A DNA stretch of 64,000 bases from Lacticaseibacillus pabuli (GCF_028736235.1 NZ_CP117884.1:2046001-2110000), one strand, 5' to 3'. Positions 26,956-38,704 are shown, numbered from the stretch's first letter. A program made the numbers and translations. The notes: a model not told the origin generated them from the letters alone.

Positions 26956-26968
26956 TGTTGTCTACCTC

Positions 26969-27472
26969 CTAGTCTTGCAGGTGCGCAACGGACACACCAC
27001 GGAGATCCGCAACGTCTTGAGCAGTCTTAAGCTGTGTAAGACCATCAATCGTAGCACGGATCATGTTGATAGCGGTGTTCCGTCCGAGGGACTTGCTGGT
27101 AACATCATTGATGCCGGCGAGTTCCATAACGGCACGAACTGCACCACCAGCGGCAACCCCAGAACCTTCAACGGCTGGCTTCAGCATAACTTCACCAGCA
27201 CCGTAATGACCGAGAACTTCGTGAGGAATAGTAGTACCCACGAGCGGAACTTCGATCAGGTTCTTCTTAGCGTTTTCAACGGCCTTGCGGATAGCTTCAG
27301 GAACTTCCTGGGCCTTACCGGTACCAAAGCCAACGTGACCAGCCTTGTCACCGACAATCGCGATAACTGCGAAACGCAGACGACGACCACCCTTAACAAC
27401 TTTGGTAACACGGTTGATGGAAACAACGGTGTCTTCCAATTCAAGCTGGTTTGGATCGATGTAATTTGCCAT
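26969..27472 (-). CDS. rpsE: 30S ribosomal protein S5
   Basis: The start at 27472 ([14 protein letters not shown]) has AAAAGGAGGATATCCAACAC upstream and gives the normal 167 residues. An upstream frame extension is not translated in related proteins. The S5 signatures [13 protein letters not shown] and [30 protein letters not shown] are intact. The loop mutated in spectinomycin resistance (VKGGRR) looks wild type. Confidence 0.96.
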   Translation of the reverse strand: MANYIDPNQLELEDTVVSINRVTKVVKGGRRLRFAVIAIVGDKAGHVGFGTGKAQEVPEAIRKAVENAKKNLIEVPLVGTTIPHEVLGHYGAGEVMLKPAVEGSGVAAGGAVRAVMELAGINDVTSKSLGRNTAINMIRATIDGLTQLKTAQDVADLRGVSVAHLQD

Positions 27473-27494
27473 GTGTTGGATATCCTCCTTTTCC

Positions 27495-27854
27495 TTAGAA
27501 TTCGAGACCGTTCTCACGAGCAGCTGCAGCAAGTGCAGCTACACGCCCGTGATAGAGGTATCCACCACGGTCAAAGATGACGTTTGTCTTACCGGCAGCA
27601 ACCGCACGCTTGGCAACGAGTGCACCAACCTGCTTAGCCTGTTCGGTCTTGTTAGCGTCATCGCTAACTTCTTTATCAAGAGTGGAGGCACTTGCTAGCG
27701 TCACACCCGCTACGTCATCAATCAACTGAGCGTAGATGTTTTTGTTAGAACGGAATACGTTCAAGCGTGGGCGCTCGCTCGTACCAGAAATCTTGCCCCG
27801 TACACGCGCATGGCGCTTTGCACGAGTCTTGTTCTTATCTGGCTTAGAAATCAC
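27495..27854 (-). CDS. rplR: 50S ribosomal protein L18
   Basis: I use the GTG at 27854 ([17 protein letters not shown]), spaced correctly from AAGAGGTG. The GTG three codons earlier is part of that ribosome site. The 119-residue uL18 binds 5S rRNA. It ends 22 nt before rpsE. Confidence 0.95.
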   Translation of the reverse strand: MISKPDKNKTRAKRHARVRGKISGTSERPRLNVFRSNKNIYAQLIDDVAGVTLASASTLDKEVSDDANKTEQAKQVGALVAKRAVAAGKTNVIFDRGGYLYHGRVAALAAAARENGLEF

Positions 27855-27900
27855 AATGTTCACCTCTTGTTTATTTGTGGAAACTAGAATTCATCTAGTT

Positions 27901-28431
27901 TTACTTACCAGTCTTACCTTCCTTACGACGGACAACTTCGTCCTCGTAACGAATACCCTTACCCTTGTAAGGTTCAGGGGCGCGAACGGAACGAATTTCC
28001 GCTGCGAACTGGCCAACTTCTTGTTTGCTAATACCGCTAACTACGATACTAGTTGTGGAAGGAACTTCGACGCTAACGCCTTCTGGTGCTTCCATCTCAA
28101 CTGGGTGGGAGTAACCAACGTTAAGCACGAGCTTCTTACCCTGCATCTGGGCACGGTACCCAACCCCAACCAGGGTCAAGTTCTTTTTGAAACCATCCGT
28201 AACACCTTCAACCATGTTGCTGAAGTTAGAACGGGTAGTACCGTGCACAGCCTTAAAGGAATCATCTTCACGAGTGAACTTTACTTCGTCGCCTTCAACG
28301 CTCATTTGGATATCAGCGCTGAATTCGCGGGTAAGTTCGCCCTTGGGACCCTTAACCGTAACTTCGTTGCCGTTTTCGTTAACGGTAACACCGGCAGGAA
28401 TCTTAACAACTTTATAACCGATACGACTCAC
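27901..28431 (-). CDS. rplF: 50S ribosomal protein L6
   Basis: The 176-residue uL6 has the duplicated fold and the C-terminal signature [25 protein letters not shown]. It lies near the 50S stalk base and the elongation-factor site. It is placed between rpsH and rplR. Confidence 0.96.
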   Translation of the reverse strand: MSRIGYKVVKIPAGVTVNENGNEVTVKGPKGELTREFSADIQMSVEGDEVKFTREDDSFKAVHGTTRSNFSNMVEGVTDGFKKNLTLVGVGYRAQMQGKKLVLNVGYSHPVEMEAPEGVSVEVPSTTSIVVSGISKQEVGQFAAEIRSVRAPEPYKGKGIRYEDEVVRRKEGKTGK

Positions 28432-28460
28432 AGGTGCGCACCTCCTTCTTTATTTGTATA

Positions 28461-28859
28461 TTACCAAACGTAAGCGAGAACTTCGCCGCCGACGTTCTTA
28501 GCGCGGGCTTCCTTATCGGTCATAACACCGGTGGAAGTGGAGATGATGGCAATACCAAGACCGTTCAGGACCTTAGGCACTGCATCAGCCTTAACGTACG
28601 TGCGCAGGCCAGGCTTGGAAATACGCTTCAAACCAGAAATGACACGTTCGTTGTTCTTGCCATACTTGAGGAAGACACGGATTTCGCCTTGCTTGTCGTC
28701 TTCGATGACTTCATAGTCGCGGATGAAACCTTCACTCTTCAGAATCTCTGAAAGTGAGATCTTCATCTTGGACGCAGGAATTACAAGACTTTCGTGGCGA
28801 ACCATGTTCGCGTTACGAATGCGGGTCAAGTAATCTGCAATAGGATCAGTCAGGACCAT
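28461..28859 (-). CDS. rpsH: 30S ribosomal protein S8
   Basis: The 132-residue uS8 has [29 protein letters not shown] and the C-terminal signature [31 protein letters not shown]. It binds 16S rRNA helix 21. In related operons S8 represses the spc operon by binding mRNA near rplE; I did not identify that site here. Confidence 0.96.
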   Translation of the reverse strand: MVLTDPIADYLTRIRNANMVRHESLVIPASKMKISLSEILKSEGFIRDYEVIEDDKQGEIRVFLKYGKNNERVISGLKRISKPGLRTYVKADAVPKVLNGLGIAIISTSTGVMTDKEARAKNVGGEVLAYVW

Positions 28860-28888
28860 TGATTAAACCTCCTTTGGTTAGGTAAATG

Positions 28889-29074
28889 CTACCAGCTAGC
28901 CTTCTTCAGACCAGGAATCTGTCCAGCATGAGCTAACTCGCGAAGGCAAATCCGGCAAAGCTGAAACTTGCGGTATACAGAGTGTGGCCGACCACAGCGT
29001 TTGCAGCGGGTGTATTCCTGCACTGCAAACTTAGCCGGGCGCTCGTTCTTGATAATGAGAGACTTCTTAGCCAA
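28889..29074 (-). CDS. rpsZ: 30S ribosomal protein S14, zinc type
   Basis: The 61-residue short form of uS14 has CxxC...CxxC zinc ligands ([20 protein letters not shown]). This is the ancestral zinc-dependent form found in the spc operon of Firmicutes. No zinc-free paralogue is in the window. Confidence 0.95.
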   Translation of the reverse strand: MAKKSLIIKNERPAKFAVQEYTRCKRCGRPHSVYRKFQLCRICLRELAHAGQIPGLKKASW

Positions 29075-29088
29075 GTGGTAGACCTCCT

Positions 29089-29631
29089 TTATTTAGCAAA
29101 TGGCATCCCGAATTGTGTAAGCAATTCGAGTGCTTCTTCATCAGTGTTAGCAGTTGTAACGATTACAACGTCCAAGCCGCGTACACGGTTGACCTGATCG
29201 TAGTCGATTTCTGGGAAGATCAATTGTTCGCGTACACCAAGTGTGTAGTTACCGCGACCATCAAAACTCTTAGCAGAAACACCACGGAAGTCACGCACAC
29301 GTGGAAGTGAAACATTGATGAGCTTGTCAAGGAAGTCGTACATACGATCGCCGCGAAGTGTTACCTTCGCACCGATAGCCTGACCTTCACGCAGACGGAA
29401 GCCCGCGATAGACTTCTTAGCCTTGGTGATGAGTGGCTGCTGGCCAGAGATAAGCTTGAGCTCTGCAACTGCTTCGTCAAGGAGCTTAGCATTCTGAGTA
29501 GCGTCACCGACACCCATGTTCAAGACAATCTTGTCAATCTTTGGCGTCTGCATTGTTGACTTGTATGAAAACTTGTCAGTGAGTGCAGGTGCGATTTCTT
29601 TGCTGTAGCGTTCTTTTAAACGGTTAGCCAT
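29089..29631 (-). CDS. rplE: 50S ribosomal protein L5
   Basis: The 180-residue uL5 ([36 protein letters not shown]) binds 5S rRNA and contacts P-site tRNA. It follows rplX by 23 nt and precedes rpsZ. Confidence 0.97.
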   Translation of the reverse strand: MANRLKERYSKEIAPALTDKFSYKSTMQTPKIDKIVLNMGVGDATQNAKLLDEAVAELKLISGQQPLITKAKKSIAGFRLREGQAIGAKVTLRGDRMYDFLDKLINVSLPRVRDFRGVSAKSFDGRGNYTLGVREQLIFPEIDYDQVNRVRGLDVVIVTTANTDEEALELLTQFGMPFAK

Positions 29632-29654
29632 GAAAATTGGGTCCTCCTTCCTGC

Positions 29655-29966
29655 TTACTTGTCAAGTGCGTCGCCGGACTTCTTGGCTACACGCACACGC
29701 TTGCCGTCAGTGACCTGCACGCCAACACGAGTTGGTTTGCTGTCCTTAGGGTCAAGCAACATTACGTTAGACACGTGGATTGCTGCTTCCGTATCGATTA
29801 CACCGCCATTGGGGTTAACCGTCGTTGGCTTCACGTGCTTTTTGATCATATTGACACCTTCGACAACCACACGGTCCTTACCTTTAAGGATCTTGGTTAC
29901 GGTGCCTTCCTTGCCAGCGTCTTTTCCACGCATAACTCGGACTTTATCACCAGTTTTGATAAACAT
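29655..29966 (-). CDS. rplX: 50S ribosomal protein L24
   Basis: The 103-residue uL24 has the KOW motif ([20 protein letters not shown]) near its N-terminus. It starts 50S assembly at the 5' end of 23S rRNA. It lies between rplN and rplE. Confidence 0.96.
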   Translation of the reverse strand: MFIKTGDKVRVMRGKDAGKEGTVTKILKGKDRVVVEGVNMIKKHVKPTTVNPNGGVIDTEAAIHVSNVMLLDPKDSKPTRVGVQVTDGKRVRVAKKSGDALDK

Positions 29967-29991
29967 GTTGCACCTCCTCTAGTGGGGAAAA

Positions 29992-30360
29992 TTACAGAAC
30001 TTCGGGTGCCAGGGAAACAATCTTCATGAAGTCCTTGTCACGCAGTTCACGAGCGACAGGGCCAAAGATACGCGTACCCTTAGGCGACTTGTCGGCATTG
30101 ATGATAACGGCTGCGTTTTCATCGAACTTGATGTAAGAACCATCGTTACGACGTGCACCAGACTTGGTCCGGACAATCACGGCCTTAACGACGTCAGCTT
30201 TCTTGACAACACCACCTGGCGTAGCCTGCTTAACAGTTGCTACAACGACATCACCGATGTTACCGGTCTTGTGGAATGAACCGCCAAGCACCTTAATTAC
30301 GAGGATTTCGCGTGCACCGGAGTTGTCTGCCACTTTGAGGCGACTTTCTTGTTGAATCAC
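29992..30360 (-). CDS. rplN: 50S ribosomal protein L14
   Basis: The 122-residue uL14 ([27 protein letters not shown]...[20 protein letters not shown]) lies at the subunit interface and is also the binding target of the silencing factor RsfS. It is in the standard place after rpsQ. Confidence 0.97.
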   Translation of the reverse strand: MIQQESRLKVADNSGAREILVIKVLGGSFHKTGNIGDVVVATVKQATPGGVVKKADVVKAVIVRTKSGARRNDGSYIKFDENAAVIINADKSPKGTRIFGPVARELRDKDFMKIVSLAPEVL

Positions 30361-30391
30361 TATTGTGTCCTCCTTTCGTCACGGAATTCTG

Positions 30392-30655
30392 TTAAATGAT
30401 AACTGCTTTCTCAACGATCTTGAGCAAGCGGAACCGCTTCTGCTTAGATAGCGGACGAGTTTCCATAATCTGAACGGTATCGCCAACTTTGGCTTCGTTC
30501 TGTTCGTCGTGGGCGTAGTACTTTTTGGAGTACTTAACGCGCTTGCCATACGTTGGGTGAGTCTTAGTTGTGCTGACCTCAACGGTGATGGTTTTGTCCA
30601 TCTTAGCAGAAACCACGCGTCCCTGATAAACTTTGCGACTGTTGCGTTCTTCCAA
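30392..30655 (-). CDS. rpsQ: 30S ribosomal protein S17
   Basis: The 87-residue uS17 has the signature [16 protein letters not shown] and the ending [15 protein letters not shown]. It is an early-binding 16S protein. It follows rpmC by 16 nt. Confidence 0.96.
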   Translation of the reverse strand: MEERNSRKVYQGRVVSAKMDKTITVEVSTTKTHPTYGKRVKYSKKYYAHDEQNEAKVGDTVQIMETRPLSKQKRFRLLKIVEKAVII

Positions 30656-30671
30656 GGTTAAGTCTCCTTTC

Positions 30672-30866
30672 CTACTTGCTCAATTCCTGCTGACGCAGGA
30701 CCGTCTTAATCCGGGCAATGTTCTTCTTGACCTGCTTTAAACGAGCAGTGTTTTCAAGTTGACCGGTAGCTTGCTGGAAACGCAGATTGAAGAGTTCTTC
30801 TTTGTACTGCTTTTCCTTATCAAGCATTTCAGCAGCGCTCAATGCGGTAATTTCTTTAGCCTTCAT
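30672..30866 (-). CDS. rpmC: 50S ribosomal protein L29
   Basis: The start at 30866 ([20 protein letters not shown]), after GTAGGTGGGCAATCAA, gives 64 residues and overlaps the rplP 3' end by 11 bp. The two-helix uL29 ([31 protein letters not shown]) lies at the exit tunnel near the trigger-factor site. Confidence 0.95.
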   Translation of the reverse strand: MKAKEITALSAAEMLDKEKQYKEELFNLRFQQATGQLENTARLKQVKKNIARIKTVLRQQELSK

Positions 30867-31290
30867 TTGATTGCCCACCTACTTCCTCACGCTTAATAAT
30901 CTTGGTACGGATTGGGAGTTTGTTGGATGCAAGACGCAGAGCTTCACGAGCGACGTCGGCTGGAACACCAGCAACTTCGAACATGACCTTCTCGCGCTTA
31001 ACAACGGCTACCCAGCCAGTTGGTGCACCCTTACCATTACCCATACGAACCCCAACACCCTTACTGGTGTAGGACTTCTGTGGGAAAATCCGAATCCAAA
31101 CCTGACCGCCACGTTTCATGTAACGAGTCATAGCAACACGGGCAGCTTCAATCTGACGGTTTGAAATCCAGTGGGATTCCAAAGCTTTCAGACCGTATTC
31201 CCCGAAACTAACTTTTTTGCCGCCTTTAGCGGCACCACGCATCTTACCACGGAATTCGCGGCGATGTTTTACACGCTTAGGTACAAGCAT
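30856..31290 (-). CDS. rplP: 50S ribosomal protein L16
   Basis: The 144-residue uL16 ([23 protein letters not shown]-like [22 protein letters not shown] [18 protein letters not shown]) helps form the A-tRNA site. It overlaps rpmC and starts 3 nt after rpsC. Confidence 0.97.
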   Translation of the reverse strand: MLVPKRVKHRREFRGKMRGAAKGGKKVSFGEYGLKALESHWISNRQIEAARVAMTRYMKRGGQVWIRIFPQKSYTSKGVGVRMGNGKGAPTGWVAVVKREKVMFEVAGVPADVAREALRLASNKLPIRTKIIKREEVGGQSNEG

Positions 31291-31293
31291 CGG

Positions 31294-31950
31294 TTACTTC
31301 GCTCCCTTCGCAGAGTTCTTCTTGTCTGGAAGAATTTCGCCACGGTAGATCCAGGTTTTAACACCCAGCTGACCATATGTGGTACGAGCTTCCACCCAAG
31401 AGTAGTCAATATCCGCACGCAATGTGTGCAGAGGAACAGTTCCTTCAGCGTAATGTTCACGCCGGGAAATGTCAGCACCGTTCAAACGGCCGGAAACCTG
31501 GGTCTTAATACCCTTGGCACCTGCACGCATGGTACGCTGCATGGTCTGCTTCATTGCGCGACGGAAGGCGATCCGCTGTTCAAGCTGCTGGGCGATGTTT
31601 TCGCCGACAAGCTTGGCATCCAGATCAGGCTTCTTAATTTCAACAATGTTAATGTGCACGTTGCGGCCGGTAAGTTCAGCAAGCTGCTTACGCAGTGCTT
31701 CAACTTCAGAACCACCCTTACCGATAACCATACCTGGCTTAGCGGTGTGAATGGAAATGTTGACCTTGTTTGCGGCACGTTCGATTTCGATGGTCGAGAC
31801 AGACGCATCGGCTAACTTCTTATTGATGAAGTCCCGAATCTTGATATCTTCGTGCAGGAAAGTAGCGAAATCCTTTTCAGCATACCACTTAGCTTCCCAG
31901 TCACGAATAACACCAACACGGAATCCATTTGGATTAATCTTGTGACCCAC
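31294..31950 (-). CDS. rpsC: 30S ribosomal protein S3
   Basis: The 218-residue uS3 has an N-terminal KH domain ([19 protein letters not shown], with the GKGG loop) and the C-terminal S3 domain ([18 protein letters not shown]). It surrounds the mRNA entry channel and contributes to helicase activity. Confidence 0.97.
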   Translation of the reverse strand: MGHKINPNGFRVGVIRDWEAKWYAEKDFATFLHEDIKIRDFINKKLADASVSTIEIERAANKVNISIHTAKPGMVIGKGGSEVEALRKQLAELTGRNVHINIVEIKKPDLDAKLVGENIAQQLEQRIAFRRAMKQTMQRTMRAGAKGIKTQVSGRLNGADISRREHYAEGTVPLHTLRADIDYSWVEARTTYGQLGVKTWIYRGEILPDKKNSAKGAK

Positions 31951-31963
31951 GCTCTATCCCTCC

Positions 31964-32317
31964 TTATGCTTCTTTTTCTGCAACAGTCACAGTGATGTGG
32001 CTAGTGCGCTTGTTGATTGGTGATGCAGAACCCTTAGCACGAGGACGGAACCGCTTGAGGGTTGGGCCTTCGTTAACATAAGCGTCCTTAACGTACAGAT
32101 TCTGTGCGTCAAGATCAAAGTTGTTCTCGGCATTTGCAATGGCACTCTTCAGTACCTTTGTAATAATAGGTGAACCAGCGCGAGGCGTGAATTCAAGAAT
32201 AGCGAGAGCTTCATCTGCTTGGCGACCGCGGATCAGATCGATTACAAGACGTGCCTTGCGGGCAGCAATCCGAACCGTCTTCGCTGTAGCGGTTGCTGAG
32301 GTAATTGTTTCAGCCAT
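31964..32317 (-). CDS. rplV: 50S ribosomal protein L22
   Basis: The 117-residue uL22 ([53 protein letters not shown]) has a beta hairpin that lines the exit tunnel. No insertion in the hairpin of the kind seen in macrolide-resistant strains is evident. Confidence 0.97.
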   Translation of the reverse strand: MAETITSATATAKTVRIAARKARLVIDLIRGRQADEALAILEFTPRAGSPIITKVLKSAIANAENNFDLDAQNLYVKDAYVNEGPTLKRFRPRAKGSASPINKRTSHITVTVAEKEA

Positions 32318-32334
32318 GATTAGATTGCTCCTTT

Positions 32335-32616
32335 CTAACGGCGTACCGTCGTCTTGTCGTCAATTGCGTGACCACGGAAGGTACGGGTTGGTACGAATTC
32401 ACCGAGCTTGTGACCAACCATGTCTTCGGTAACGAATACCGGGACGTGCTTGCGACCGTCATAAACGGCAAAGGTGAACCCGATGAAACTTGGGAAAATG
32501 GTTGAACGACGTGACCATGTCTTGATGACAGGCTTGTTGTCGTTATCTTGCATTGCTTCAACCTTCTTAAGAAGGGAAGCATCTGCAAAAGGTCCTTTTT
32601 TAAGACTGCGACCCAT
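32335..32616 (-). CDS. rpsS: 30S ribosomal protein S19
   Basis: The 93-residue uS19 ([61 protein letters not shown]) sits in the 30S head and bridges to the 50S. It is placed between rplB and rplV. Confidence 0.97.
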   Translation of the reverse strand: MGRSLKKGPFADASLLKKVEAMQDNDNKPVIKTWSRRSTIFPSFIGFTFAVYDGRKHVPVFVTEDMVGHKLGEFVPTRTFRGHAIDDKTTVRR

Positions 32617-32646
32617 TGTGTGACCTCCTTAACGTATGCTAGTAGC

Positions 32647-33480
32647 TTACTTGTGCTTACGGTGACGAATAATGAACTTCTCGGACTGAGCCTTGTGACT
32701 ACGGGTCTTCTTACCAAGAGTCTTCTTACCCCATGGGGACAGAGGACTTGGACGACCGATAGGAGCCTTACCTTCACCACCACCATGTGGGTGATCGTTA
32801 GGGTTCATTACAGAACCACGAACGGTAGGACGGAAGCCGAGCCAGCGTTTGCGACCAGCCTTACCAATTGAGATAAGGGCATGTTCGGAGTTACCAACTT
32901 CACCAATGGTTGCGCGGTTAACGGCGAGGATCATACGAACTTCACCGGATGACAGACGTACTGAAACGTACTTGCCATCATGACCAAGAACCTGTGCGGA
33001 AGCACCGGCACTACGAGCGAGCTGACCACCCTTACCAGGCTTGAGTTCGATGTTGTGAACGGTAGTCCCATCAGGAATTTCGGAAAGAGGCATGGTGTTA
33101 CCAACTTTGATATCAATACCAGAGCCGGAAACAACGACGTCCCCTGCCTTAAGACCCTTAGGTGCGATGATGTAGGTCTTAACCCCATCTTCGTATGTGA
33201 GCAGGGCAATGTTTGCCGTGCGGTTTGGATCGTATTCAATGGCTGTAACCTTAGCGTTTACGCCATCTTTCTGCCGCTTGAAGTCAATCACACGGTAGAA
33301 CTGTTTGTTACCACCGCCACGATGACGGACAGTAATCTTACCACGTGCGTTACGGCCGGCAGTGTGGCTCTGGCTTTCAAGAAGTGTCTTTTCAGGCTTC
33401 TTTTTGGAGATACCAGCAAAGTCAGATACTGACATGTTCCGGCGGCCGTTTGTGGTTGGTTTGTACTTAATAATCGCCAC
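32647..33480 (-). CDS. rplB: 50S ribosomal protein L2
   Basis: The 277-residue uL2 is close to the peptidyl-transferase centre and needed for subunit joining. The signature [26 protein letters not shown] includes the essential His. An oligonucleotide-binding N-terminal domain and an SH3-like middle domain are present. Confidence 0.97.
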   Translation of the reverse strand: MAIIKYKPTTNGRRNMSVSDFAGISKKKPEKTLLESQSHTAGRNARGKITVRHRGGGNKQFYRVIDFKRQKDGVNAKVTAIEYDPNRTANIALLTYEDGVKTYIIAPKGLKAGDVVVSGSGIDIKVGNTMPLSEIPDGTTVHNIELKPGKGGQLARSAGASAQVLGHDGKYVSVRLSSGEVRMILAVNRATIGEVGNSEHALISIGKAGRKRWLGFRPTVRGSVMNPNDHPHGGGEGKAPIGRPSPLSPWGKKTLGKKTRSHKAQSEKFIIRHRKHK

Positions 33481-33502
33481 GATTTTTACCTCCTATTTAG
33501 AA

Positions 33503-33787
33503 TTAATCGCCAAAGATTTGAATGTCTTTGGAGTCTTTCGTCAGGGTTACGATGGCCTTGCGACGACGACGCGTCACACCTTCATAACGACCCTGGCGCT
33601 TCTTCTTACCGCGAACATTCGCAATGTTAACGTTCTTAACGTTTACACCGAAGATTTCTTCAGCAGCACGACGAACTTGCGTCTTGTCTGCATTCAGAGC
33701 AACTTCAAAGGTGTACTTGCGGTTGTCCATTTCGGCGGTAGACTGTTCGGTAATGATCGGGCGAAGAATTACATCGCGTGCATCCAT
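33503..33787 (-). CDS. rplW: 50S ribosomal protein L23
   Basis: The 94-residue uL23 ([54 protein letters not shown]) is the docking site for trigger factor and SRP at the exit tunnel. Its ATG overlaps the rplD stop by one base. Confidence 0.97.
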   Translation of the reverse strand: MDARDVILRPIITEQSTAEMDNRKYTFEVALNADKTQVRRAAEEIFGVNVKNVNIANVRGKKKRQGRYEGVTRRRRKAIVTLTKDSKDIQIFGD

Positions 33788-34410
33788 TATGCGAACACCT
33801 CCTCAATCTTTTGGAGAGCTGCCTGTGTTACAACCAGCTTCTTTGCGTTGACAATGTCGAGTACGTTGATGCCTTCTGCTTCAACGACCTTAACGTTTGG
33901 CAAGTTGCGTGCTGAAAGAGCAGCGTTATCGTTGCCTGATTCCAGAACAACAAGTGCCTTCTCGTCAGCCTTAAGACTCTTGAGAGCCTTGGCAAAGTCG
34001 GCGGTCTTAGGAGCATCAAAGCTCAAAGCGTCAACTGCAACGAGTGCGTTGTCTGCAACCTTTTCAGAAAGTACGGACTTGAGAGCCAAGCGACGTACCT
34101 TCTTAGGAAGCTTGTAACTGTATGAACGTGGGTGTGGTCCGAAGACGATACCACCGCCACGCCATTGTGGGGAACGGATTGAACCCTGACGAGCCCGACC
34201 AGTACCCTTCTGACGCCATGGTTTGCGGCCACCACCAGAAACTTCGTGGCGGTTCTTAACCTTGCTAGTACCCTGGCGAAGAGAAGCACGCTGCATGATG
34301 ATAGCGTCGAATACGACGTTATCGTTTGGTTCGATGGCGAAAATTGCATCGTTTAATTCAACTGAGCCGTTTTCTGAACCATCTTGCTTGTACAAAGTAA
34401 CGTTAGCCAT
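33787..34410 (-). CDS. rplD: 50S ribosomal protein L4
   Basis: The 207-residue uL4 has the extended loop ([21 protein letters not shown]) that reaches into the exit tunnel near the macrolide site, and this loop looks wild type. In some bacteria L4 also regulates its operon by binding the rpsJ leader. That is not shown here, but the about 160-nt leader leaves room. Confidence 0.97.
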   Translation of the reverse strand: MANVTLYKQDGSENGSVELNDAIFAIEPNDNVVFDAIIMQRASLRQGTSKVKNRHEVSGGGRKPWRQKGTGRARQGSIRSPQWRGGGIVFGPHPRSYSYKLPKKVRRLALKSVLSEKVADNALVAVDALSFDAPKTADFAKALKSLKADEKALVVLESGNDNAALSARNLPNVKVVEAEGINVLDIVNAKKLVVTQAALQKIEEVFA

Positions 34411-34433
34411 CTGTTAATGTCCTCCCTTCGTAA

Positions 34434-35069
34434 TTATTTGTGATCTGCTTTAACAGCAGTCCGGACGGTGACAAAAGACTTGTTTGCTCCAGGGACGTTA
34501 CCCTTAATGAGCAATACGTTGTGGTCAAGGTCAGCGGATACGATTTCGAGGTTCTGCATGGTAACTGTCTTGTTACCCATGCGGCCAGGAAGCTTCTTAC
34601 CCTTGAAGACCTTGTTAATGATGGCACCGAGTGAACCAGGACGACGGTGGTAACGAGAACCGTGGGCCATAGGACCGCGGGACTGTCCGTCCTTCTTGAT
34701 GTTACCCTGGTAACCGTGACCCTTCGTTGTCCCAGTAACATCAACGATGTCGCCAGCAGCGAATGTGTCAGCCTTAACTTCAGAGCCAACTTCGTAATCG
34801 CTAAGCACTACATCGCGGAGTTCCTTAATGAAGCGCTTAGGGGTGGTGTTCGCCTTCTTAGCGTGCCCTTGAGCAGGCTTGTTGGTCAGAACTTCACGCT
34901 TGTCGCCAAACCCAAGCTGAACGGCTTCGTAGCCATCAGTTTCGTTTGTCTTAACCTGGAGAACAACGTTAGGTGTTACATCAACAACAGTAACAGGAAC
35001 GAGTTCGCCGTTTTCGGTAAAGACTTGGGTCATGCCGACCTTTTTACCTAAGATTCCTTTACGAAACAT
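34434..35069 (-). CDS. rplC: 50S ribosomal protein L3
   Basis: The 211-residue uL3 ([61 protein letters not shown]) reaches the peptidyl-transferase centre through its central extension. It follows rpsJ in the S10 operon. Confidence 0.97.
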   Translation of the reverse strand: MFRKGILGKKVGMTQVFTENGELVPVTVVDVTPNVVLQVKTNETDGYEAVQLGFGDKREVLTNKPAQGHAKKANTTPKRFIKELRDVVLSDYEVGSEVKADTFAAGDIVDVTGTTKGHGYQGNIKKDGQSRGPMAHGSRYHRRPGSLGAIINKVFKGKKLPGRMGNKTVTMQNLEIVSADLDHNVLLIKGNVPGANKSFVTVRTAVKADHK

Positions 35070-35095
35070 GGGTGCACCTCCAATTTCCTAATAGA

Positions 35096-35404
35096 TTAAA
35101 GTTTGATCTCAATGTCAACGCCGCTTGGAAGATCAAGCTTCATCAGCGCGTCAACAGTTTTTGGTGTTGGGTTTACAATATCAATGAGACGCTTGTGCGT
35201 ACGCATTTCAAACTGTTCCCGAGAATCCTTGTACTTGTGGGGAGAACGCAGCACCGTGTAAAGTGTACGTTCTGTTGGGAGTGGGATTGGGCCTGAGATA
35301 GCAGCGCCGGTGCGCTTAGCTGTCTCAACAATCTTCTCCGCGGACTGATCGAGAATCCGGTGTTCGTAAGCCTTAAGCCGGATCCGAATCTTTTGATTTG
35401 CCAT
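35096..35404 (-). CDS. rpsJ: 30S ribosomal protein S10
   Basis: The start at 35404 ([24 protein letters not shown]) has AAGGAGGAAACACA upstream and gives the normal 102 residues; a longer frame runs into the leader. S10 is part of the 30S head and, as NusE, of antitermination complexes. It is the first gene of the S10-spc-alpha superoperon. Confidence 0.97.
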   Translation of the reverse strand: MANQKIRIRLKAYEHRILDQSAEKIVETAKRTGAAISGPIPLPTERTLYTVLRSPHKYKDSREQFEMRTHKRLIDIVNPTPKTVDALMKLDLPSGVDIEIKL

Positions 35405-35572
35405 TGTGTTTCCTCCTTCGTCTATTATCAGTAGTAGACTAGCTCCGTGAAAATTACCAACTCGCTGCCGTGGCAAAGCGGCCGGGCGTGTCGCAACCTC
35501 TCACATCCACGCTACTCCGCGCCAACAACCATCAGGACGCACAGGACGTCCTTGATAATCAGCACTCCTAAT

Positions 35573-35601
35573 ACTATACAGCACGTAAAGGCCGATATCA
35601 A
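35573..35601 (-). promoter_or_regulatory. Promoter of the S10 superoperon
   Basis: On the minus strand TTGATA, a 17-nt spacer and TATAGT precede an about 160-nt leader that contains possible hairpins (GTCTA/TAGAC near 35425-35445 and a GGACG/CGTCC pair near 35535-35550). The leader is a candidate for ribosomal-protein autoregulation. Confidence 0.85.
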
Positions 35602-35684
35602 GCCTTTTATACAGACTTTTTCACTGGCTCGGAAAATTCTTTTCAGGCGGGCGAAAGACCGTTTCCAAAATTTTCATTTTGGAC

Positions 35685-35712
35685 TTGTACGACGTGTCAA
35701 GACAGGTATAAT
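35685..35712 (+). promoter_or_regulatory. Promoter of the nicotinamidase gene
   Basis: TTGTAC, a 16-nt spacer and a perfect TATAAT, about 44 bp before the start codon. It diverges from the S10 promoter within the 35405-35755 gap, which holds no other gene. Confidence 0.8.
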
Positions 35713-35755
35713 TTGGCTTAAATAACCGAATTTAAACTCGAAAGAAGGAATTCCC

Positions 35756-36304
35756 ATGTCGAAGGCCCTACTCATCATCGATTATACCAACGATTTTGTC
35801 GCAACGGATGGTGCTTTAACAGCAGGAAAACCCGCGCAAGCCATCGCGCCACGAGTCAACGCACTCGCCCAGCAATTTTTGACTGCCGGGGATTTTGTTT
35901 TTCTACCGACTGACCAACACGTACCGGGTGACCCCTACCACCCCGAAACAAAATTGTACCCACCGCATAATGTTGAAGGCACGCCAGGTCGTGATTATTA
36001 TGGGGAACTTCAGACCTGGTATGAGGCCAACAAGGGCAACGCCCGCGTCATGGCATTCCCGAAACATCGGTACTCTAGTTTTGCCGGGACACCCTTAGAT
36101 CAGTGGTTACGTGAACGTGGTGTTACCGACGTGCACATCATTGGTGTCTGCACGGATATTTGTGTCTTGCACACCGCAATTGATGCCTATAACTTGAACT
36201 ACAAGATTACCATTCACCAAGATGCCGTCGCAGCATTCAATCCTGAGGGCCAAACGTTTGCACTCGCCCACTTCAAAAATGTTTTGGGTGCTACCGTCGT
36301 CTAG
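35756..36304 (+). CDS. pncA: Nicotinamidase / isochorismatase-family hydrolase
   Basis: This 182-residue cysteine hydrolase would convert nicotinamide to nicotinate for NAD salvage. The Asp-Lys-Cys triad is visible: Asp in LIIDYTNDF, Lys in FPKHRYSSF and Cys in GVCTDICVLHTA. A metal site of the D...H...H type (TDQHVPGDPYHPETKLYPPH) separates nicotinamidases from plain isochorismatases. It has its own promoter and shares a bidirectional terminator with fusA. Its place between the S10 and str operons is not functionally informative. Confidence 0.85.
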   Translation: MSKALLIIDYTNDFVATDGALTAGKPAQAIAPRVNALAQQFLTAGDFVFLPTDQHVPGDPYHPETKLYPPHNVEGTPGRDYYGELQTWYEANKGNARVMAFPKHRYSSFAGTPLDQWLRERGVTDVHIIGVCTDICVLHTAIDAYNLNYKITIHQDAVAAFNPEGQTFALAHFKNVLGATVV

Positions 36305-36428
36305 CGGGAGTTCCCTCTATTATAGAAGAAACGAATTCTTCACGATCACTTTGTCCCCGCACGCGGATACTCCTGCCGATAGACGCTGCTGGCTAGAGCG
36401 TCCCTGCATTGATGACACACTGCAACGC

Positions 36429-36467
36429 AAAAACGCCGCCCGCAACTGAATGCGGACGGCGTTTTTG
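36429..36467. terminator. Bidirectional terminator between pncA and fusA
   Basis: AAAAACGCCG/CGGCGTTTTT with an inner CCGC/GCGG stem gives T-runs on both strands, which suits the convergent genes on either side. The rest of 36305-36494 appears empty. Confidence 0.9.
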
Positions 36468-36494
36468 TGTGAACTTTAGCAAGTAATCAGATGA

Positions 36495-38582
36495 TTACTG
36501 GCCACCGTTCTTCTTGATGATTTCTTCTTGGATGCTCTTTGGCACTGCTTCGTAGTGGTCAAAGGTCATCGTGAAGGTACCACGACCCTGGGTAGCGGAA
36601 CGAAGTGTCGTCGCGTAACCGAACATTTCAGCAAGTGGCACCATAGCGTTAACCGCCTGGGCGTTACCACGTGCTTCCATACCTTCGACACGACCACGAC
36701 GAGCCGTAACCTGGCCCATGATGTCCCCGAAGTTATCTTCAGGTGCGATAATTTCAACCTTCATGATAGGTTCGAGGATAACGGCGCCGGCATCCTTAGC
36801 AGCGTTCTTAAGGGCCATTGATGCGGCAACCTTAAATGCGGCTTCAGATGAATCGACTTCATGGTAACTACCATCGTAGAGCTTAGCCTTAACGTCGATC
36901 AGAGGGTAACCTGCAAGAACACCATTTTCCATGGATTCCTTCAGACCTTGTTCAACGGATGGGATGTATTCACGAGGAACAACACCACCGACAATGGCAT
37001 CTTCGAACTCGAAGCCCTTGCCTTCTTCGTTAGGTGTAAATTCAACCCAAACATCACCATACTGACCTTTACCACCAGACTGGCGAACAAACTTACCTTG
37101 GGCGGAAGCTGACTTCGTGAAGGTTTCACGGTAGGCAACTTGTGGTTCACCAATCTGCGCGTCAACGTTGAATTCACGACGCATACGGTCAACCATGATG
37201 TCCAAGTGCAATTCACCCATCCCGGCGATCAGAGTTTCACCGGTTTCAGGGTTCGTTTCAGCACGGAAGGTTGGGTCTTCTTCAGAAAGCTTCTGAATCG
37301 CAACATCCAGCTTGTCCCGGTCTTCCTTGGACTTAGGTTCAACGGAAACTTGGATAACTGGTTCTGGGATTTCCATGGATTCAAGAATCAATGGGTGATC
37401 CTTATCGGTCAGGGAGTCACCAGTTGTGGTGTTCTTCAAACCGATAACAGCAGCGATATCACCAGAGAAGACTTCAGGGATTTCCTGACGGTGGTTACTG
37501 TGCATTTGCAGCAGACGACCAACACGTTCACGGTTGTCCTTGGACGTGTTCTGAACGTATGAACCGGCTTCAAGAGAACCCGTGTAAACACGGATGTAAG
37601 TCAAACGACCAACGAATGGGTCGGTAGCAATCTTAAATGCAAGGGCAGCAAATGGCTTGTCGTCCCCAGCAATCAAGGCAACTTCTTCACCAGTATCTGG
37701 GTCAGTCGCGTTGTATGGCTTAACGTCCAATGGGCTTGGCAGGTAGTCAACAACACCGTCAAGCAGCATCTGAACACCCTTGTTCTTGAAGGCAGAACCC
37801 GCAAATACAGGGAAGAATTCGAGGTCGATGGTGGCCTTACGAATTGCCTTGCGCAAGTCTTCAACAGGAATGTCATCCCCGTTGAGGTAACGGTCCATGA
37901 TACCATCGTCAACATCGGCAATGGCTTCAATCAGGTCCGTACGTGCAGCCTTAGCATCGTCAAGGTACTCGGCAGGAATGTCAACAACATCCCATTCGGA
38001 ACCAAGTTCGTCTTCGTCGTAGAGGTCAGCCTTCATATCAAGGAGGTCGATAACCCCTTCGAAGTTGTCTTCAGCACCGATTGGGAGCTGAACGGCATGG
38101 GCGTTTGCACCAAGACGGTCGTGGATGGACTGAACAGAGAACTTGAAGTCAGCACCAATCTTATCCATCTTGTTAACGAAAACAATCCGGGGAACACTGT
38201 AGGTGGTAGCCTGACGCCAAACGTTTTCAGTTTGTGGTTCTACACCAGCCTGGGCATCCAGAACAGTAATCGCACCGTCAAGGACACGGAGGGAACGTTC
38301 AACTTCCATTGTGAAGTCAACGTGCCCTGGGGTGTCGATGATGTTAACACGGTGGCCCTTCCAAACAGCGGTGGTCGCAGCAGAAGTGATGGTAATACCA
38401 CGTTCCTGTTCCTGAACCATCCAGTCCATTTGAGAAGCACCATCATGGGTTTCACCAATCTTGTGAATCTTACCCGTGTAGTAGAGAATACGTTCGGTCG
38501 TCGTGGTCTTACCCGCATCAATGTGGGCCATGATCCCGATGTTCCGGGTCTTTTCAAGTGGGAATTCACGCTTGTTAGCCAT
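36495..38582 (-). CDS. fusA: Elongation factor G
   Basis: The 695-residue translocation GTPase has G1 [13 protein letters not shown]3 DTPGHVDF and G4 NKMD, followed by domains II-V ending [19 protein letters not shown]. It is the last gene of the str operon rpsL-rpsG-fusA. tuf is not next to it in this window. Confidence 0.98.
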   Translation of the reverse strand: MANKREFPLEKTRNIGIMAHIDAGKTTTTERILYYTGKIHKIGETHDGASQMDWMVQEQERGITITSAATTAVWKGHRVNIIDTPGHVDFTMEVERSLRVLDGAITVLDAQAGVEPQTENVWRQATTYSVPRIVFVNKMDKIGADFKFSVQSIHDRLGANAHAVQLPIGAEDNFEGVIDLLDMKADLYDEDELGSEWDVVDIPAEYLDDAKAARTDLIEAIADVDDGIMDRYLNGDDIPVEDLRKAIRKATIDLEFFPVFAGSAFKNKGVQMLLDGVVDYLPSPLDVKPYNATDPDTGEEVALIAGDDKPFAALAFKIATDPFVGRLTYIRVYTGSLEAGSYVQNTSKDNRERVGRLLQMHSNHRQEIPEVFSGDIAAVIGLKNTTTGDSLTDKDHPLILESMEIPEPVIQVSVEPKSKEDRDKLDVAIQKLSEEDPTFRAETNPETGETLIAGMGELHLDIMVDRMRREFNVDAQIGEPQVAYRETFTKSASAQGKFVRQSGGKGQYGDVWVEFTPNEEGKGFEFEDAIVGGVVPREYIPSVEQGLKESMENGVLAGYPLIDVKAKLYDGSYHEVDSSEAAFKVAASMALKNAAKDAGAVILEPIMKVEIIAPEDNFGDIMGQVTARRGRVEGMEARGNAQAVNAMVPLAEMFGYATTLRSATQGRGTFTMTFDHYEAVPKSIQEEIIKKNGGQ

Positions 38583-38704
38583 GTGAAAAATTTTCTCCTC
38601 TCAATTTTTTGCTTAGTTAAGCAACTGAGTTTTTGTAAGTGACGTTTTTATGAAGAAAAAGGCTACTATATGACGAAAGTGCCCGCATATAATAGCCAAA
38701 TCTC